Source: DATMGU01 sp035555315
Lineage (GTDB): Bacteria > Pseudomonadota > Alphaproteobacteria > ATCC43930 > CGMCC-115725
Length of the DNA stretch: 41,763 nt
Direction: 5' to 3'
NCBI GenBank assembly: GCA_035555315.1
Contig: DATMGU010000128.1
Location: 1-41,763, forward strand
A model generated the notes under the pieces. The model had not been told where the DNA came from. It saw only the letters and a list, made by a program, of their open reading frames with translations, and searched no databases. Position 1 is the first letter of the stretch. Every line of letters starts with the position of its first letter. Below are positions 23,596 through 32,483 of this stretch, piece after piece. Made by a program: the position numbers and the translations under genes.

Positions 23596-23611
23596 AGTTC
23601 CATATGGAACT
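23596..23611. promoter_or_regulatory. operator of the Xre-RES module
   Basis: A perfect 16-bp palindrome, AGTTCCATATGGAACT, lies 14 bases upstream of the antitoxin start. The location and symmetry fit an autoregulatory site for the Xre antitoxin. Confidence 0.65.
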
Positions 23612-23741
23612 ATGATTAGGACCGAGTGGGTCGAAAATCAAGGAATGCGAAATGTATCCCCCATCGCGCCCGTTACACCCGTGGTGACGGGGCTGAAAAA
23701 ATGCCAGGCTCAAGACGTCGAGGTGTTGAGGGAGATGCGAC

Positions 23742-25073
23742 GTGACTCTGATGACTGACCGGCAGGAAGCGAAACTCTTCCCCACCCAAATCCACGGCGA
23801 TGCCGAACGCGCGCTGGTCGAGACGGCGCGGCGGGTGCTCCCCGCCGGCGGCTTCGGCAATTGGTCCTCGGACATCGTCATCGCCAAGGGGCGCGGCGGC
23901 CGTGTCTGGGATGAGAGCGGCAATGAATACGTCGATTTCCTGCTCGGTTCCGGCCCCATGGTGGTGGGACACGCGCATCCGGAGGTGACCGCCGCGGTGC
24001 AGGCGCAGATCCCCGAGGGCACGACCTTCTTCGCGAACAACCGCCACGGCATCCTGCTGGCCGAGGAGATCGTCCGGGCGATACCCTGTGCCGACCAGGT
24101 GCGCTTCGTCTCCAGCGGCTCGGAGGCCGATCTCTATGCCATGCGGGTCGCGCGCGCCTTTCGCAAGCGCGACAAGATCCTGAAATTCGAAGGCGGCTAT
24201 CATGGCATGAGCGATTATGGGCTCATGAGCATGGCGCCCAAATCGCCGGGCAATTTCCCCCAGGCGATCCCGGATTCGGCGGGCATCCCGGCGTCGATAC
24301 GCGGCGAGGTGCTGGTCGCTCCCTTCAACGACATCGATGCGGCCGTCAGCCTGATAAACGCGCATAAGGACGAGCTGGGTGGCGTAATCGTCGAGCCGTT
24401 CCAACGGCTTATCCCGCCGGCGCCGGGCTTTCTCGAAGCCTTACGGAAGGTCACCGCCGAGCACGGTATCCCGCTGATCTTCGACGAGGTGGTCACCGGC
24501 TTCCGCTTCGCCTATGGCGGGGCACAGGAATATTACGGCGTGGTGCCGGACCTGTGCACCCTGGGCAAGATCTGCGGCGGCGGGTTTCCGCTCGCGGCGA
24601 TCGCCGGCCGGGCGGATATCATGGCGCATTTCGATCGCGCCCAAGTCGGCGATGACGGGTTTCTCATGCAGGTCGGCACCTTGTCGGGCAATCCGGTGGC
24701 CGCGGCCGCCGGCCTCGCCACCCTGGCGATCCTGCGCCGGGACGGTGCCTATGAGCAGCTGTTCGCCACGGGCCGCGAGCTGATGGCCGAGCTCGGCGCG
24801 CTGCTGCGCAGGGCGGATATCCCGGCCACGGTGATCGGTGAGCCGCCGCTGTTCGACCTAGTGTTCGCCACCGGCGATCTGCGCGACTATCGCGCCACGC
24901 TCAGGGGCGATGCCGCCGCCATGAAGCGGTTCAATGGCTTGCTGCGCAGCCGGGGCGTGCTGAAGGGCGAGTCCAAATACTACGTCTCGCTCGCCCATAC
25001 GGCCGAGGATGTGCGCCACACCAAGGAAGCCTGGGCCTCGGCGATCGAGGAGTTCGTCGCGACGCGGGGATAG
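23742..25073 (+). CDS. class III aminotransferase, glutamate-1-semialdehyde 2,1-aminomutase-like
   Basis: 443 residues. A GTG at 23742 has GAGGGAG seven bases upstream and is preferred over the ATG at 23751. PLP-binding features: SSGSEA (124-129), YHG near 153, Asp248 in FDEVVTGFR, and the Schiff-base Lys276 in TLGKICGGGFPLAA. The sequence groups with GSA aminomutase-like enzymes. True HemL is shorter at the N-terminus and conserved in other ways, so a catabolic or biosynthetic aminotransferase or aminomutase role is more likely. It lies between two toxin-antitoxin modules. The next gene (minus) ends 49 bases away. Confidence 0.9.
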   Translation: MTLMTDRQEAKLFPTQIHGDAERALVETARRVLPAGGFGNWSSDIVIAKGRGGRVWDESGNEYVDFLLGSGPMVVGHAHPEVTAAVQAQIPEGTTFFANNRHGILLAEEIVRAIPCADQVRFVSSGSEADLYAMRVARAFRKRDKILKFEGGYHGMSDYGLMSMAPKSPGNFPQAIPDSAGIPASIRGEVLVAPFNDIDAAVSLINAHKDELGGVIVEPFQRLIPPAPGFLEALRKVTAEHGIPLIFDEVVTGFRFAYGGAQEYYGVVPDLCTLGKICGGGFPLAAIAGRADIMAHFDRAQVGDDGFLMQVGTLSGNPVAAAAGLATLAILRRDGAYEQLFATGRELMAELGALLRRADIPATVIGEPPLFDLVFATGDLRDYRATLRGDAAAMKRFNGLLRSRGVLKGESKYYVSLAHTAEDVRHTKEAWASAIEEFVATRG

Positions 25074-25122
25074 GCTCCCGCATTCCTCATCGGAGGGCGA
25101 CGGCAAACCGGCGTTCTCCTCC

Positions 25123-25437
25123 TTAGCTCCGTACGGGTCGGGCGGGGCTTTCCGGCTCGAAGCTGATACGCAGGCGCGTGTGCGTGGCTTTGGCGAACCG
25201 CTCAAGGGTGCGGGTGGACGGTTTGGTCCGGCCGCTTTCCAGCCGGGCGACCACGGCTTGGGTTGTGCCCATCGCCTTCGCCACGTCTTCCTGCGTCATG
25301 TCGGCATTGGCGCGCGCCGTGATAAGGGCTTCGGCGAGGGCGAACTCTTCCTCAAGCGAATCATAGACCGCCACATACTCCGGGTCCGTCCGCCACTTGG
25401 CGAAGGTCTCCGCGACAGGGATGGCTCTTTGGGTCAC
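25123..25437 (-). CDS. HigA-like XRE antitoxin
   Basis: 104 residues. A helix-turn-helix lies at about 42-92: ALITARANADMTQEDVAKAM, GTTQAVVARLESGRTKPSTR. It follows its toxin and overlaps its stop by four bases (ATGA), the reversed toxin-first order typical of HigBA-type modules. It should both neutralise the RelE-like toxin and repress transcription. Confidence 0.87.
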   Translation of the reverse strand: MTQRAIPVAETFAKWRTDPEYVAVYDSLEEEFALAEALITARANADMTQEDVAKAMGTTQAVVARLESGRTKPSTRTLERFAKATHTRLRISFEPESPARPVRS

Positions 25438-25757
25438 ACGACCTCCTTTGCCCTTTGCAGGGCGATGTCAATTTCACGACGGGGCGTCTTCTGTGTCTTC
25501 TTGGGAAACACATGCACCACCACCACACGGCGTCCGGTTGCGGTGACATAGGCGGCACGGGCTATCCCGTCCTTGCCTTTCATCCGCATTTCCCATACCG
25601 GCCCCTCCAGATGCTTCACATAGGGCTCACGCATCAGCATGAGGCCATGAGCTTCGATCAGATGGACAATGCGCTCGAAGCTCGCCCGGATGTCTCTGGG
25701 CAAGGCCGACAACGTGGCTTCAACTTCGCCATTTAGAAATTCGACCGACCATTTCAC
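25434..25757 (-). CDS. HigB/RelE-like (phage Gp49-type) toxin
   Basis: 107 residues from a GTG at 25757. The frame remains open to a TTG at 25793, which has GAGG nearby, so the start is uncertain. The GTG fits better because relatives as I know them begin near WSVEFLNGEVEATL. The pfam05973-like pattern is clear: RIVHLIEAHGLMLMREPYVK, HLEGPVWEMRMKGKDGIARA, VVVVHVFPKKTQKTPRREI. Such toxins cut mRNA on the ribosome. It precedes the antitoxin gene with a four-base overlap. Confidence 0.85.
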   Translation of the reverse strand: MKWSVEFLNGEVEATLSALPRDIRASFERIVHLIEAHGLMLMREPYVKHLEGPVWEMRMKGKDGIARAAYVTATGRRVVVVHVFPKKTQKTPRREIDIALQRAKEVV

Positions 25758-25821
25758 CCTTTTTGAACATACCTTTTTTGCAATAATCTGCAAGTGGCCT
25801 CAAAAGCCGAGAACCGATCCC

Positions 25822-26619
25822 TCATCCAAGCGGCCCTTTCTTCAGGCTGCTCAGCGGAAACCGGGCGACTTCGTCGAGCAGTTTTGCCAATCCGGCGGCG
25901 CGGAGGGTGATCAGCTGCTCGCCGCGCCCGGCATCCGCGTCGGTCGCGTCGCCGACGGCGCCGGCGGGGTGCAGGTCCTGGGTTTGCCAGCCGAAGCCGA
26001 CGGCATGGCCTTCCGGCCGCAGGAAGTCGTAATCCCGCTCCCAACCGATCGAGGCGGGGGCGAAATCGCGCCGTTCCGCCTCGGTCACCAGATCCGGCCG
26101 CAGGTACAGGATTTGGGAGGTTTCCGACGACCCGCCATGGATGCCGTGGCGGTCTTCCAGCTCGGTGAACAGGCCGGGGACGCGGCCGAGGCCGCCGGCA
26201 TTGGCGGTGACCACGAACAGGCCGAGCCGAACGCGCAGATCGCGGGCGACGATGTCCATGATCTGCGGCTGCCCACCATGGCTGTTCAGCAGCACCAGCT
26301 TGCCGATGCCGGCGCGCGCGACGCTCTCGCCGATCTCGGTCCAGAGCCGGGTCAGCGTCTCGGCCGACAGGGTGAGGGTGCCGGGGAAGGCCAGGTGTTC
26401 GTTCGATTTGCCGACCGGCATCGCCGGCAGCACCAGCACGCTGTCGGGCATCAGCGTCATCGCCCGCTCGACGATGCCTTCGTTGATGATGGCGTCGACG
26501 CCGACCGGCAGATGCGGCCCGTGCTGCTCGATCGCCGCCACCGGCAGCAACGCAACGGTTCGCTCCCGGTCCAGGCCGGCGAATTCGATGGTCGATAATT
26601 CACGCCAATACCGCGCCAT
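25822..26619 (-). CDS. creatininase-family amidohydrolase
   Basis: 265 residues. The metal site and family motifs are present: LPVAAIEQHGPHLPVGVD (Glu31, His33, Asp42), GKSNEHLAFPGTLTLSAE, LLNSHGGQPQIMD, and RHGIHGGSSETSQILY with the catalytic glutamate. The family includes creatinine amidohydrolase, FAPy deformylase and mycofactocin MftE; this sequence shows the general pattern and its substrate is not evident. It lies downstream of the livKHMGF genes, 31 bases after LivF, and probably belongs to the same transcript. The importer may therefore deliver its substrate or a precursor. Confidence 0.9.
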   Translation of the reverse strand: MARYWRELSTIEFAGLDRERTVALLPVAAIEQHGPHLPVGVDAIINEGIVERAMTLMPDSVLVLPAMPVGKSNEHLAFPGTLTLSAETLTRLWTEIGESVARAGIGKLVLLNSHGGQPQIMDIVARDLRVRLGLFVVTANAGGLGRVPGLFTELEDRHGIHGGSSETSQILYLRPDLVTEAERRDFAPASIGWERDYDFLRPEGHAVGFGWQTQDLHPAGAVGDATDADAGRGEQLITLRAAGLAKLLDEVARFPLSSLKKGPLG

Positions 26620-26650
26620 GGAGGCCCCCGAACCTGACGAATACCCGAAC

Positions 26651-27370
26651 TTAGTACCGGTGCCCGCCGAGCCCCAGATAGCTTTCGATCACCCGTGGAT
26701 CATTGGCCAGGGTCGCGGCCGGCCCCTCTAGGGTTATCTCACCGGTTTCCAGCACGTAAGCGTAATCGGCGATCTGCAGGGCGGCCCGCGCGTTTTGTTC
26801 GATCAGCAGGATGGCGACGCCGGTGGCGCGCAGTTCGGCGATGATCTGGAAGATGTCTTTGACGATCAGCGGCGCCAGGCCGAGGCTGGGCTCGTCCAGC
26901 ATCAGCAGGCGCGGCCGGGCCATCAGCGCGCGGCCCATCGCCAGCATCTGCCGCTCGCCGCCGCTCAGGGTGCCGGCCGCCTGGCGGCGCCGTTCGCGCA
27001 GCCGCGGGAACCGGTCATAGACCCGGTCGAGGTCGCCACCGCCGCCCGCGACGCGGAAGGCGCCCAGCCGCAGATTGTCCTCCACCGTCATGGTGCCGAA
27101 TAATTCGCGTTTTTCCGGCACCAGGCTGATGCCGGCGGCGACACGCGCCTCGACCGGCAGGCGCGCTATCGATCTGCCGTCGAAGCTCAGCGCGCTGCGG
27201 GACGGCAAGATGCCCATGATCGCGTTCAGCAGGGTCGATTTGCCGGCACCATTGGCGCCGATCACCGTGACGATCCGCCCGGCGGGAACCTCGATCGTGG
27301 CGCCCCGCACCGCGTCGACCTTGCCGTAGCTCACGGCGAGGTCGCGCACCGACAGCATCTCGCCACTCAT
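26651..27370 (-). CDS. livF: LivF-type ABC importer ATP-binding protein
   Basis: 239 residues from the ATG at 27370 (four-base overlap with the LivMG fusion stop). Walker A GANGAGKST, the early SLVPEKRELFGTMTVEDNL typical of LivF, signature LSGGERQMLAMGRALM, Walker B LLMLDEPSLGLAP, and switch HxxE-like LLIEQNARAAL are all in place. It is one of the two ATPases of a branched-chain amino-acid/amide-type (HAAT) importer; substrates of such systems range from leucine to urea and aromatic acids. Confidence 0.93.
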   Translation of the reverse strand: MSGEMLSVRDLAVSYGKVDAVRGATIEVPAGRIVTVIGANGAGKSTLLNAIMGILPSRSALSFDGRSIARLPVEARVAAGISLVPEKRELFGTMTVEDNLRLGAFRVAGGGGDLDRVYDRFPRLRERRRQAAGTLSGGERQMLAMGRALMARPRLLMLDEPSLGLAPLIVKDIFQIIAELRATGVAILLIEQNARAALQIADYAYVLETGEITLEGPAATLANDPRVIESYLGLGGHRY

Positions 27371-29148
27371 TCCACACCGCCCAGATAGGCTTCCAGCACC
27401 ACCGGATTGGCCTGGATTTCGGCCGGTATGCCCTCGGCCAGCTTGGTGCCGAAATCCATCACGACCAGCCGGTCGGTGACACCCATGACGAAATCCATAT
27501 CGTGCTCGACCAGGAGGATGGTGACGCCCTCCGCGCGCAGCCGGCGCAGCAGGTCGGCCAGCGCCTGTTTCTCCTTGTGACGCAGCCCGGCCGCCGGCTC
27601 GTCGAGCAGCAGCAGGACCGGCGACAGACACAGCGCACGGGCGATCTCCAGGATGCGCTGCTGACCGAGCGCCAGGTTGCCGGCCAAAAGATGCATCTCG
27701 GCGCCGAGGCCGACGCGCTGCAACTGCCCGGCGGCCTCGTGCAGCAATTGCCGCTCGACCGCGCGGTCCAGCCGCAGGATGGCGCCCAGCACGCCGCCGC
27801 GCAGGCCGGACGGCGCGCGCAGGCTGGCGCCGATCGCGACATTCTCCAGGACGGACATGCCGGGCAGCAGGCGGACATGCTGGAAGGTGCGGCCGATGCC
27901 CAACCGGGCGATGCGCCGGACCGGCAACCCGTCGATCCGCGCGCCCGCGAAGCGCACCTCGCCCGCCGTCACTGGCGCCACGCCGGTGATCAGGTTGAAG
28001 GTGGTGCTCTTGCCGGCGCCGTTCGGGCCGATCAGCCCGACGATCTCGCCGGCCCGCACATCGAAGCTGATGTCGTTGACCGCGATCAAGCCGCCGAACT
28101 CCTTGCGCGCAGCGGTCACCTGGAGCAGCGGAGTGTCCGGCGGCGGCATCGGCCGCCGCGGCAGGGGCGGAGCGGCATCCGCTGCCGCGCGCGGGCCGCT
28201 TCCAGGCGGCACCAGACGCCGCAGGAACGGCCACAGCCCGTCGCGCATGGTCTGCAGCAGCACAACCAGCAGGATGCCGAAGACGATCAACTGGAAATCG
28301 CCGCTGGTGCCCAGCAGCCGAGGCAACACATCCTGCAGGATGTTCTGGATGATGGTCAGCACGCCGGCGCCCAGCACGGCCCCCCAAACATGGCCAGATC
28401 CACCGACCACGGCCATGAACAGGTATTCGATGCCGGCATCGATATCGAACGGCCCCGGACTGACCGCCCGCTGCAGATGCGCGTAAAGCCAACCCGACAG
28501 GCCGGCGAGCATGGCCGCGATGACGAACACGACGATTTTCATCCGGGCGGTGTTGATGCCGAATGCCTCGGCCACCAGGGTGCCGCCCTTGAGCGCGCGG
28601 ATCGCCCGTCCCGGCCGGCTGTCCAGCAGGTTCACCATGCCCCAGGCGACGATCAGCACCACGATCCAGATGATCGCATAATATTCGCGGCCGCTGGACA
28701 CCGGATGGCCGCCGATCCGTAGCGGCGGCAAGCCGTTCAAGCCGTTATGCTGGCCCAGCCATTCGATGTTGCCGAACAGATAGTAGAGGCTGATGCCCCA
28801 GGCGAGCGTGCTCAGCGACAAATAATGGCCGGACAGGCGCAGCGTGATGGCGCCGATCAGCCAGGCCGCGAGGCCGCTCAAGACGAGGGCCACCGGCAGG
28901 GTCAGCCAGGGCGAAACGCCATAGACGGTGGTCAGCACGGCGGTGGCATAGGCGCCGATGCCGACGAAGGCGGCCTGGCCGAACGAGGTCAGGCCGGCGA
29001 CGCCGGTCAGCAGGACCAGCCCGAAGGTGACGATGCTGTAGAGGCCGATATAGTTCAGCAGCGTGATCCAGAATTCCGGGATCGCCGGGATCAGCGGCAG
29101 CGCCGCCAGGGCGACGACGAACGCCCCAAGCACCAGACGGGAGCGCAT
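27367..29148 (-). CDS. LivM-LivG fusion: ABC permease joined to ATP-binding protein
   Basis: 593 residues. Residues 1-315 are a LivM-type permease with about nine membrane helices (VLLTGVAGLTSFGQAAFVGI, SLSTLAWGISLYY, FMAVVGGSGHVWGAVLGAG). A Pro/Ala-rich linker (about 316-341) joins it to a LivG-type ATPase (343-593) with Walker A GPNGAGKST, RIARLGIGRTFQHVRLLPGM and Walker B LLLLDEPAAGL. LivM-LivG fusions are known in several bacteria, and no frameshift is needed to explain this one. With LivH, LivF and LivK it makes a complete importer. Confidence 0.93.
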   Translation of the reverse strand: MRSRLVLGAFVVALAALPLIPAIPEFWITLLNYIGLYSIVTFGLVLLTGVAGLTSFGQAAFVGIGAYATAVLTTVYGVSPWLTLPVALVLSGLAAWLIGAITLRLSGHYLSLSTLAWGISLYYLFGNIEWLGQHNGLNGLPPLRIGGHPVSSGREYYAIIWIVVLIVAWGMVNLLDSRPGRAIRALKGGTLVAEAFGINTARMKIVVFVIAAMLAGLSGWLYAHLQRAVSPGPFDIDAGIEYLFMAVVGGSGHVWGAVLGAGVLTIIQNILQDVLPRLLGTSGDFQLIVFGILLVVLLQTMRDGLWPFLRRLVPPGSGPRAAADAAPPLPRRPMPPPDTPLLQVTAARKEFGGLIAVNDISFDVRAGEIVGLIGPNGAGKSTTFNLITGVAPVTAGEVRFAGARIDGLPVRRIARLGIGRTFQHVRLLPGMSVLENVAIGASLRAPSGLRGGVLGAILRLDRAVERQLLHEAAGQLQRVGLGAEMHLLAGNLALGQQRILEIARALCLSPVLLLLDEPAAGLRHKEKQALADLLRRLRAEGVTILLVEHDMDFVMGVTDRLVVMDFGTKLAEGIPAEIQANPVVLEAYLGGVE

Positions 29149-29151
29149 GCG

Positions 29152-30189
29152 CTACTCCTCGTCGTCGACGGCGACAGCGGCGAGCGACCGCCACAGCAAG
29201 ACGGGGATGATGACGGTGAAGACGATCACTTCCTTATAGGCGCTGGCCCAGAACGAGGAGAACGCCTCGATCAGGCCGACCAGCAGGGCGGCCAGCACGG
29301 CGGCGGGATAGCTGCCCAACCCGCCGATGATCGCCGCGACGAAACCCTTGAGGCCGATCAGGAAGCCGCTGTCGTAATAGATCGTCGTCAACGGCGCGAT
29401 CAGAATGCCGGACAGCGCGCCGATGAAGGCGGCCACGGTGAAGGCCATGCGGCCGGACAAGGCGGTGCTGATGCCGACCAGTCGGGCGCCCAGGCGGTTG
29501 ACGGCGGTCGCGCGCAGGGCCTTGCCCCAGAGGGTGTGTTCGAAAAACAGATAGAGTGCCACCATGAAGCCCAAACTGGTGGCCAGCACCCAGAGGCTTT
29601 GGCCGGTGATGGTGAGGATGCCCATATCCATTCTGGCATCCGAGAAGGCGGTGGTGCGCGACCCTTCGGCGCCGAAGAAGATCAGGCCCAGCCCCATCAG
29701 CGCGAAATGGATGCCGACCGAGGCGATCAGCAGCACCAGCACCGCGGCCTCGGCGAGCGGCTGGTAGGCGATCCGGTAGATCAGCGGGCCGAGCGGGGTC
29801 ACCAGCACCAGGGTGATCAGCACCTCGGCGGCCAGCCCAAGCTTCATCGGCGCCAGCCAACGGCCGAGCGCCAGCAGCACGAGCGGTCCGACGATATAGA
29901 GGCCCAGGATCCGCAGCATGGCGCGCGCGGTCAGCGACCGTCCGGCCTGGGCGAGATCGAGCACCGCCGCGATGACGCCCAACCCGACCAGCAGCCAGGC
30001 CACCACGGGCGGCTGGCCCAATTCCAGCCCCGCCAAGGTCAAGGCACCATAGGAGACGAATTCGCCTTGCGGGATCAGGATTACGCGGGTGACCGCGAAG
30101 ACCAGTACCAAGGCGAGGGCCAGCAGCGCATAGACGGCGCCATTGGTCACGCCGTCCTGGGTCAGGATCAGCAGGATCGACTGGTCCAA
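29152..30189 (-). CDS. livH: LivH-type ABC importer permease
   Basis: 345 residues with eight to ten membrane segments. LivH signatures GAVYALLALALVLVF near 18, ILIPQGEFVSYGALT near 37, and GLKGFVAAIIGGLGSYPAAV near 280 are present. It is longer than the usual 290-300 residues because of an extra pair of hydrophobic segments around 60-130. It is separated from livK by 84 bases that hold a strong hairpin. The stop is four bases before the LivMG start. Confidence 0.9.
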   Translation of the reverse strand: MDQSILLILTQDGVTNGAVYALLALALVLVFAVTRVILIPQGEFVSYGALTLAGLELGQPPVVAWLLVGLGVIAAVLDLAQAGRSLTARAMLRILGLYIVGPLVLLALGRWLAPMKLGLAAEVLITLVLVTPLGPLIYRIAYQPLAEAAVLVLLIASVGIHFALMGLGLIFFGAEGSRTTAFSDARMDMGILTITGQSLWVLATSLGFMVALYLFFEHTLWGKALRATAVNRLGARLVGISTALSGRMAFTVAAFIGALSGILIAPLTTIYYDSGFLIGLKGFVAAIIGGLGSYPAAVLAALLVGLIEAFSSFWASAYKEVIVFTVIIPVLLWRSLAAVAVDDEE

Positions 30190-30236
30190 CTCGATGCCTT
30201 TTCTACAGGCTAGCAGCGTTATTCGGAGGAGATCCG

Positions 30237-30266
30237 CTCCTCTCCGCTCCCGGGGGCGGAGAGGAG
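30237..30266. other. strong GC hairpin between livK and livH
   Basis: Arms of 15 bases (30237-30251, 30252-30266) are complementary with one mismatch, around a CCCGGG centre. There is no T-run after it in the minus direction. It probably protects the livK message or attenuates readthrough, giving more binding protein than transporter, rather than acting as a full terminator. Confidence 0.55.
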
Positions 30267-30273
30267 ATGCAAG

Positions 30274-31425
30274 CTATTGCAGCAGCTTCCAATGATTGTT
30301 CTCGACCGTCACCATGACGCGGGCGCGGTCGTCGAAGCCGTTATGGTCGGTCGGGGTCATGTTCATGATGCCGTGGGAGACGATCAGATTGGTGGTCTTC
30401 TCCATCGCGTCGCGCAGCGCCTTGCGGAATTCCGCCGTGCCGGGCTTCGCCGTTTCCAGGGCAGCCGGGACGGCGGCGAGGATCAGGCGATCGGCGTCGA
30501 GGGCATGGGCGCCGAAGGTCGCGACGGATCCCACCCCGTACATCGCCTCGTAGCGGGTGACGTAATCCAGCGCGATCTTCTTGATCGGATTGCCGTCCGG
30601 CAGCTCCGCCGCGACCAGCACCGGACCGGCGGGCATGATCGTGCCCTCGACATCCTTGCCGCCGACGCGGAGGAAGTCGCTGTTGGCGGCGCCATGGGTC
30701 TGGTAGATCGGACCCTTATAGCCGCGCTCCTTCAAGGTCTTGGCCGGCAAGGCGGCGGGCGTGCCGGCGCCGGCGATCAGCACCGCATCCGGATTCGCCT
30801 GCATGACCTTCAGCACCTGACCGGTGACGCTGGTATCGGGCCGGTTGTACCGCTCGTTGGCGACGATCTTCAGCCCTTTGGCCGTGAAGGCCTTTTGCGC
30901 CTCGGTGTACCAGCCGTCGCCATAGGCGTCGGAGAAGCCGATGAAGCCGATTGTCTTGAGGCCCTTCGCCGCCATGAAATCGGCGAGGGCGGTGGCCATC
31001 AGGATGTCGTTCTGGGGGGCTTTGAACACCCAGGCCTTCTTCTCGTCCATGGGCAGGATCAGCGAGGCGGTCGCCGCCAGGGCGACCATCGGGACCTTGT
31101 TCTCGGCGACGACGTCGATGATGCTGATGCTGGCCGGCGTGGTCGAGGAACCGATGACCGCGTCGACATTATCCTCGGTGATCAGTTTGCGGACATTGGT
31201 CACGGACTTGGTCGGGTCGCCGCCATCGTCGAGCACGATGTATTGGATCTTCTGCCCGGCGATCTCGGTCGGCAGCAGGGCGACCGTGTTCTTTTGCGGA
31301 ATGCCGAGGGAGGCCGCGGGCCCCGTGGTCGATAAGGTCAGGCCGATCTTGATATCGGCGAGAGCGGGGCCGGCGGCGAGCCCGGCGATCGCCAGCGACA
31401 AGCCGAGAATTTTGAGCGTCTGCAC
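30274..31425 (-). CDS. livK: LivK-type periplasmic binding protein
   Basis: 383 residues with a Sec signal peptide (1-23, cleavage near ALADI). The Peripla_BP_6 pattern is visible: IKIGLTLSTTGPAASLG, YIVLDDGGDPTKSVTNVRKL, IIGSSTTPASISIIDV-like text, and the domain II end. The ligand is probably an amide, amino acid or aromatic acid; it cannot be fixed from sequence. It is the first gene of livK-H-MG-F and probably also of the creatininase-family gene. The 112 bases upstream have no promoter I can identify with confidence. Confidence 0.92.
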   Translation of the reverse strand: MQTLKILGLSLAIAGLAAGPALADIKIGLTLSTTGPAASLGIPQKNTVALLPTEIAGQKIQYIVLDDGGDPTKSVTNVRKLITEDNVDAVIGSSTTPASISIIDVVAENKVPMVALAATASLILPMDEKKAWVFKAPQNDILMATALADFMAAKGLKTIGFIGFSDAYGDGWYTEAQKAFTAKGLKIVANERYNRPDTSVTGQVLKVMQANPDAVLIAGAGTPAALPAKTLKERGYKGPIYQTHGAANSDFLRVGGKDVEGTIMPAGPVLVAAELPDGNPIKKIALDYVTRYEAMYGVGSVATFGAHALDADRLILAAVPAALETAKPGTAEFRKALRDAMEKTTNLIVSHGIMNMTPTDHNGFDDRARVMVTVENNHWKLLQ

Positions 31426-31537
31426 GTGATGTTCCTCCCGTTGGGTCGTGCCGTTTATTGCTTCGTACCGCGACTATCGTGGCGTCGTCGCGGCTGTCTA
31501 TAGCCGAAAACTCCCGGTGCCGACATATCCGCGCCGA

Positions 31538-32452
31538 TCAAGTCCGATATGACGGGTCAAGGCGGTCGATCACCCGGGTCAACGCATCGAAAACGTCCTG
31601 GCCGGCGCCATAATCGGGGTTGAACAGCAGGCGCGGCCCCTCATCGACATGCACCATGATGCCCTCGAAGTCATAATAAGCAAGCTTATCATGGAGCTGC
31701 GCCGCGTAGAAATTGCTCATCGACAACCCGGCGTGACTACAGGCCACGGCCATGCCTGCGGTCGCGTGCGTGTGCATCACGCAATGCGCCTGGGGCAAGC
31801 CCGGATGGATCGCCGCGTGCACCGTGAAGCCGGCCGGATTGACCGGCCGACGAGCCGTCCGTCGATATCGATGCGTACCAGATTGGACGCGCGAACCTCG
31901 CTGTACATCAGGCCGAACGGGTTGATCAGGAGGCGCGAAATCCAGCGCGAAGCACTCTTGATCGACCAGGAGGATATTTATGGTAGTCTCCGTTCTCAAC
32001 TTTTGGGAGAGTGAAAGCACATGCGCTTTGCAGCGATCATCGTTTGTGCCGCGTTGCTCAGCGCATGCGTCCCGCACGAAATCATCGTCATGAAGAACCC
32101 GGCGACGGGCGAGACCGCGCAGTGCCAGACCAACAGCGGTCCGTCGTTCTTTCCCATCGCGCAGACGATGATCGACAATTCCGCCGCGCGGAGCTGCGCG
32201 GAAGGCTACAAAGCTGCTGGATGGCAGCGGATGAACTGAGCCGCTAAGAAACTTCGCCGTACAATGCGTGTCCGGACCGGGCAGGCGCAGGGTGATGTGG
32301 TTGTAGATCAGCTCGACCCAGCCCAGATGGGCGAAGATTCGGTGGCACGCGGCCAGTTGGACCCGCATTTCCCACTCCGCCGGATCGATATGCGCGGGCC
32401 GGCCGCGCTGATCCGACGGGCTCATCTCCAAGATCGTCATCGGCCTTTCCAT
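31538..32452 (-). pseudogene. class II aldolase/adducin-family gene, disrupted
   Basis: The frame is open for 304 codons but is not one protein. The N-terminus (LAACHRIFAHLGWVELIYNH) is aldolase and breaks off after TAKFL at about 32249. About 319 bases of unrelated DNA follow (31930-32248, carrying a plus-strand lipoprotein gene). Aldolase resumes at 31929 as LINPFGLMYSEVRASNLVRI in another frame. After IDIDGRLVG it shifts again into the original frame as PVNPAGFTVHAAIHPG and continues through HCVMHTHATAGMAV. Near the end, DEGPRLL jumps to FNPDYGAGQDVFDAL, so a central stretch is missing. With one insertion and at least two deletions it cannot make an active enzyme. An intact ancestor may have been linked to the adjacent liv operon. 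Confidence 0.8.
32021..32239 (+). CDS. small lipoprotein, nested inside the aldolase pseudogene
   Basis: 72 residues with GGGAGAG upstream of the ATG. The signal peptide ends in a lipobox LLSAC (Cys16), so the mature protein would be membrane anchored with about 57 residues. The mature part has NPATGETAQC and SCAEGYKAAGWQRM with two further cysteines. I recognise this only as a kind of small lipoprotein widespread in alphaproteobacteria; function unknown. It lies wholly inside a segment foreign to the surrounding aldolase gene and on the opposite strand. Confidence 0.7.
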   Translation: MRFAAIIVCAALLSACVPHEIIVMKNPATGETAQCQTNSGPSFFPIAQTMIDNSAARSCAEGYKAAGWQRMN

Positions 32453-32483
32453 CCCATAAGCCGCGCGGCAATTCGCCGCATTT

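Noticed and set aside
28747..30213. Plus-strand open frame of almost 490 codons over livH and the livM part
   Set aside because: Gln/Asp/Arg/Gly-rich low-complexity translation, typical of the antisense frame of membrane-protein genes.
31930..32248. Insertion sequence or MITE as explanation for the insert in the aldolase gene
   Set aside because: No terminal inverted repeats, no convincing target duplication at 31929/32249 and no transposase fragment were seen.
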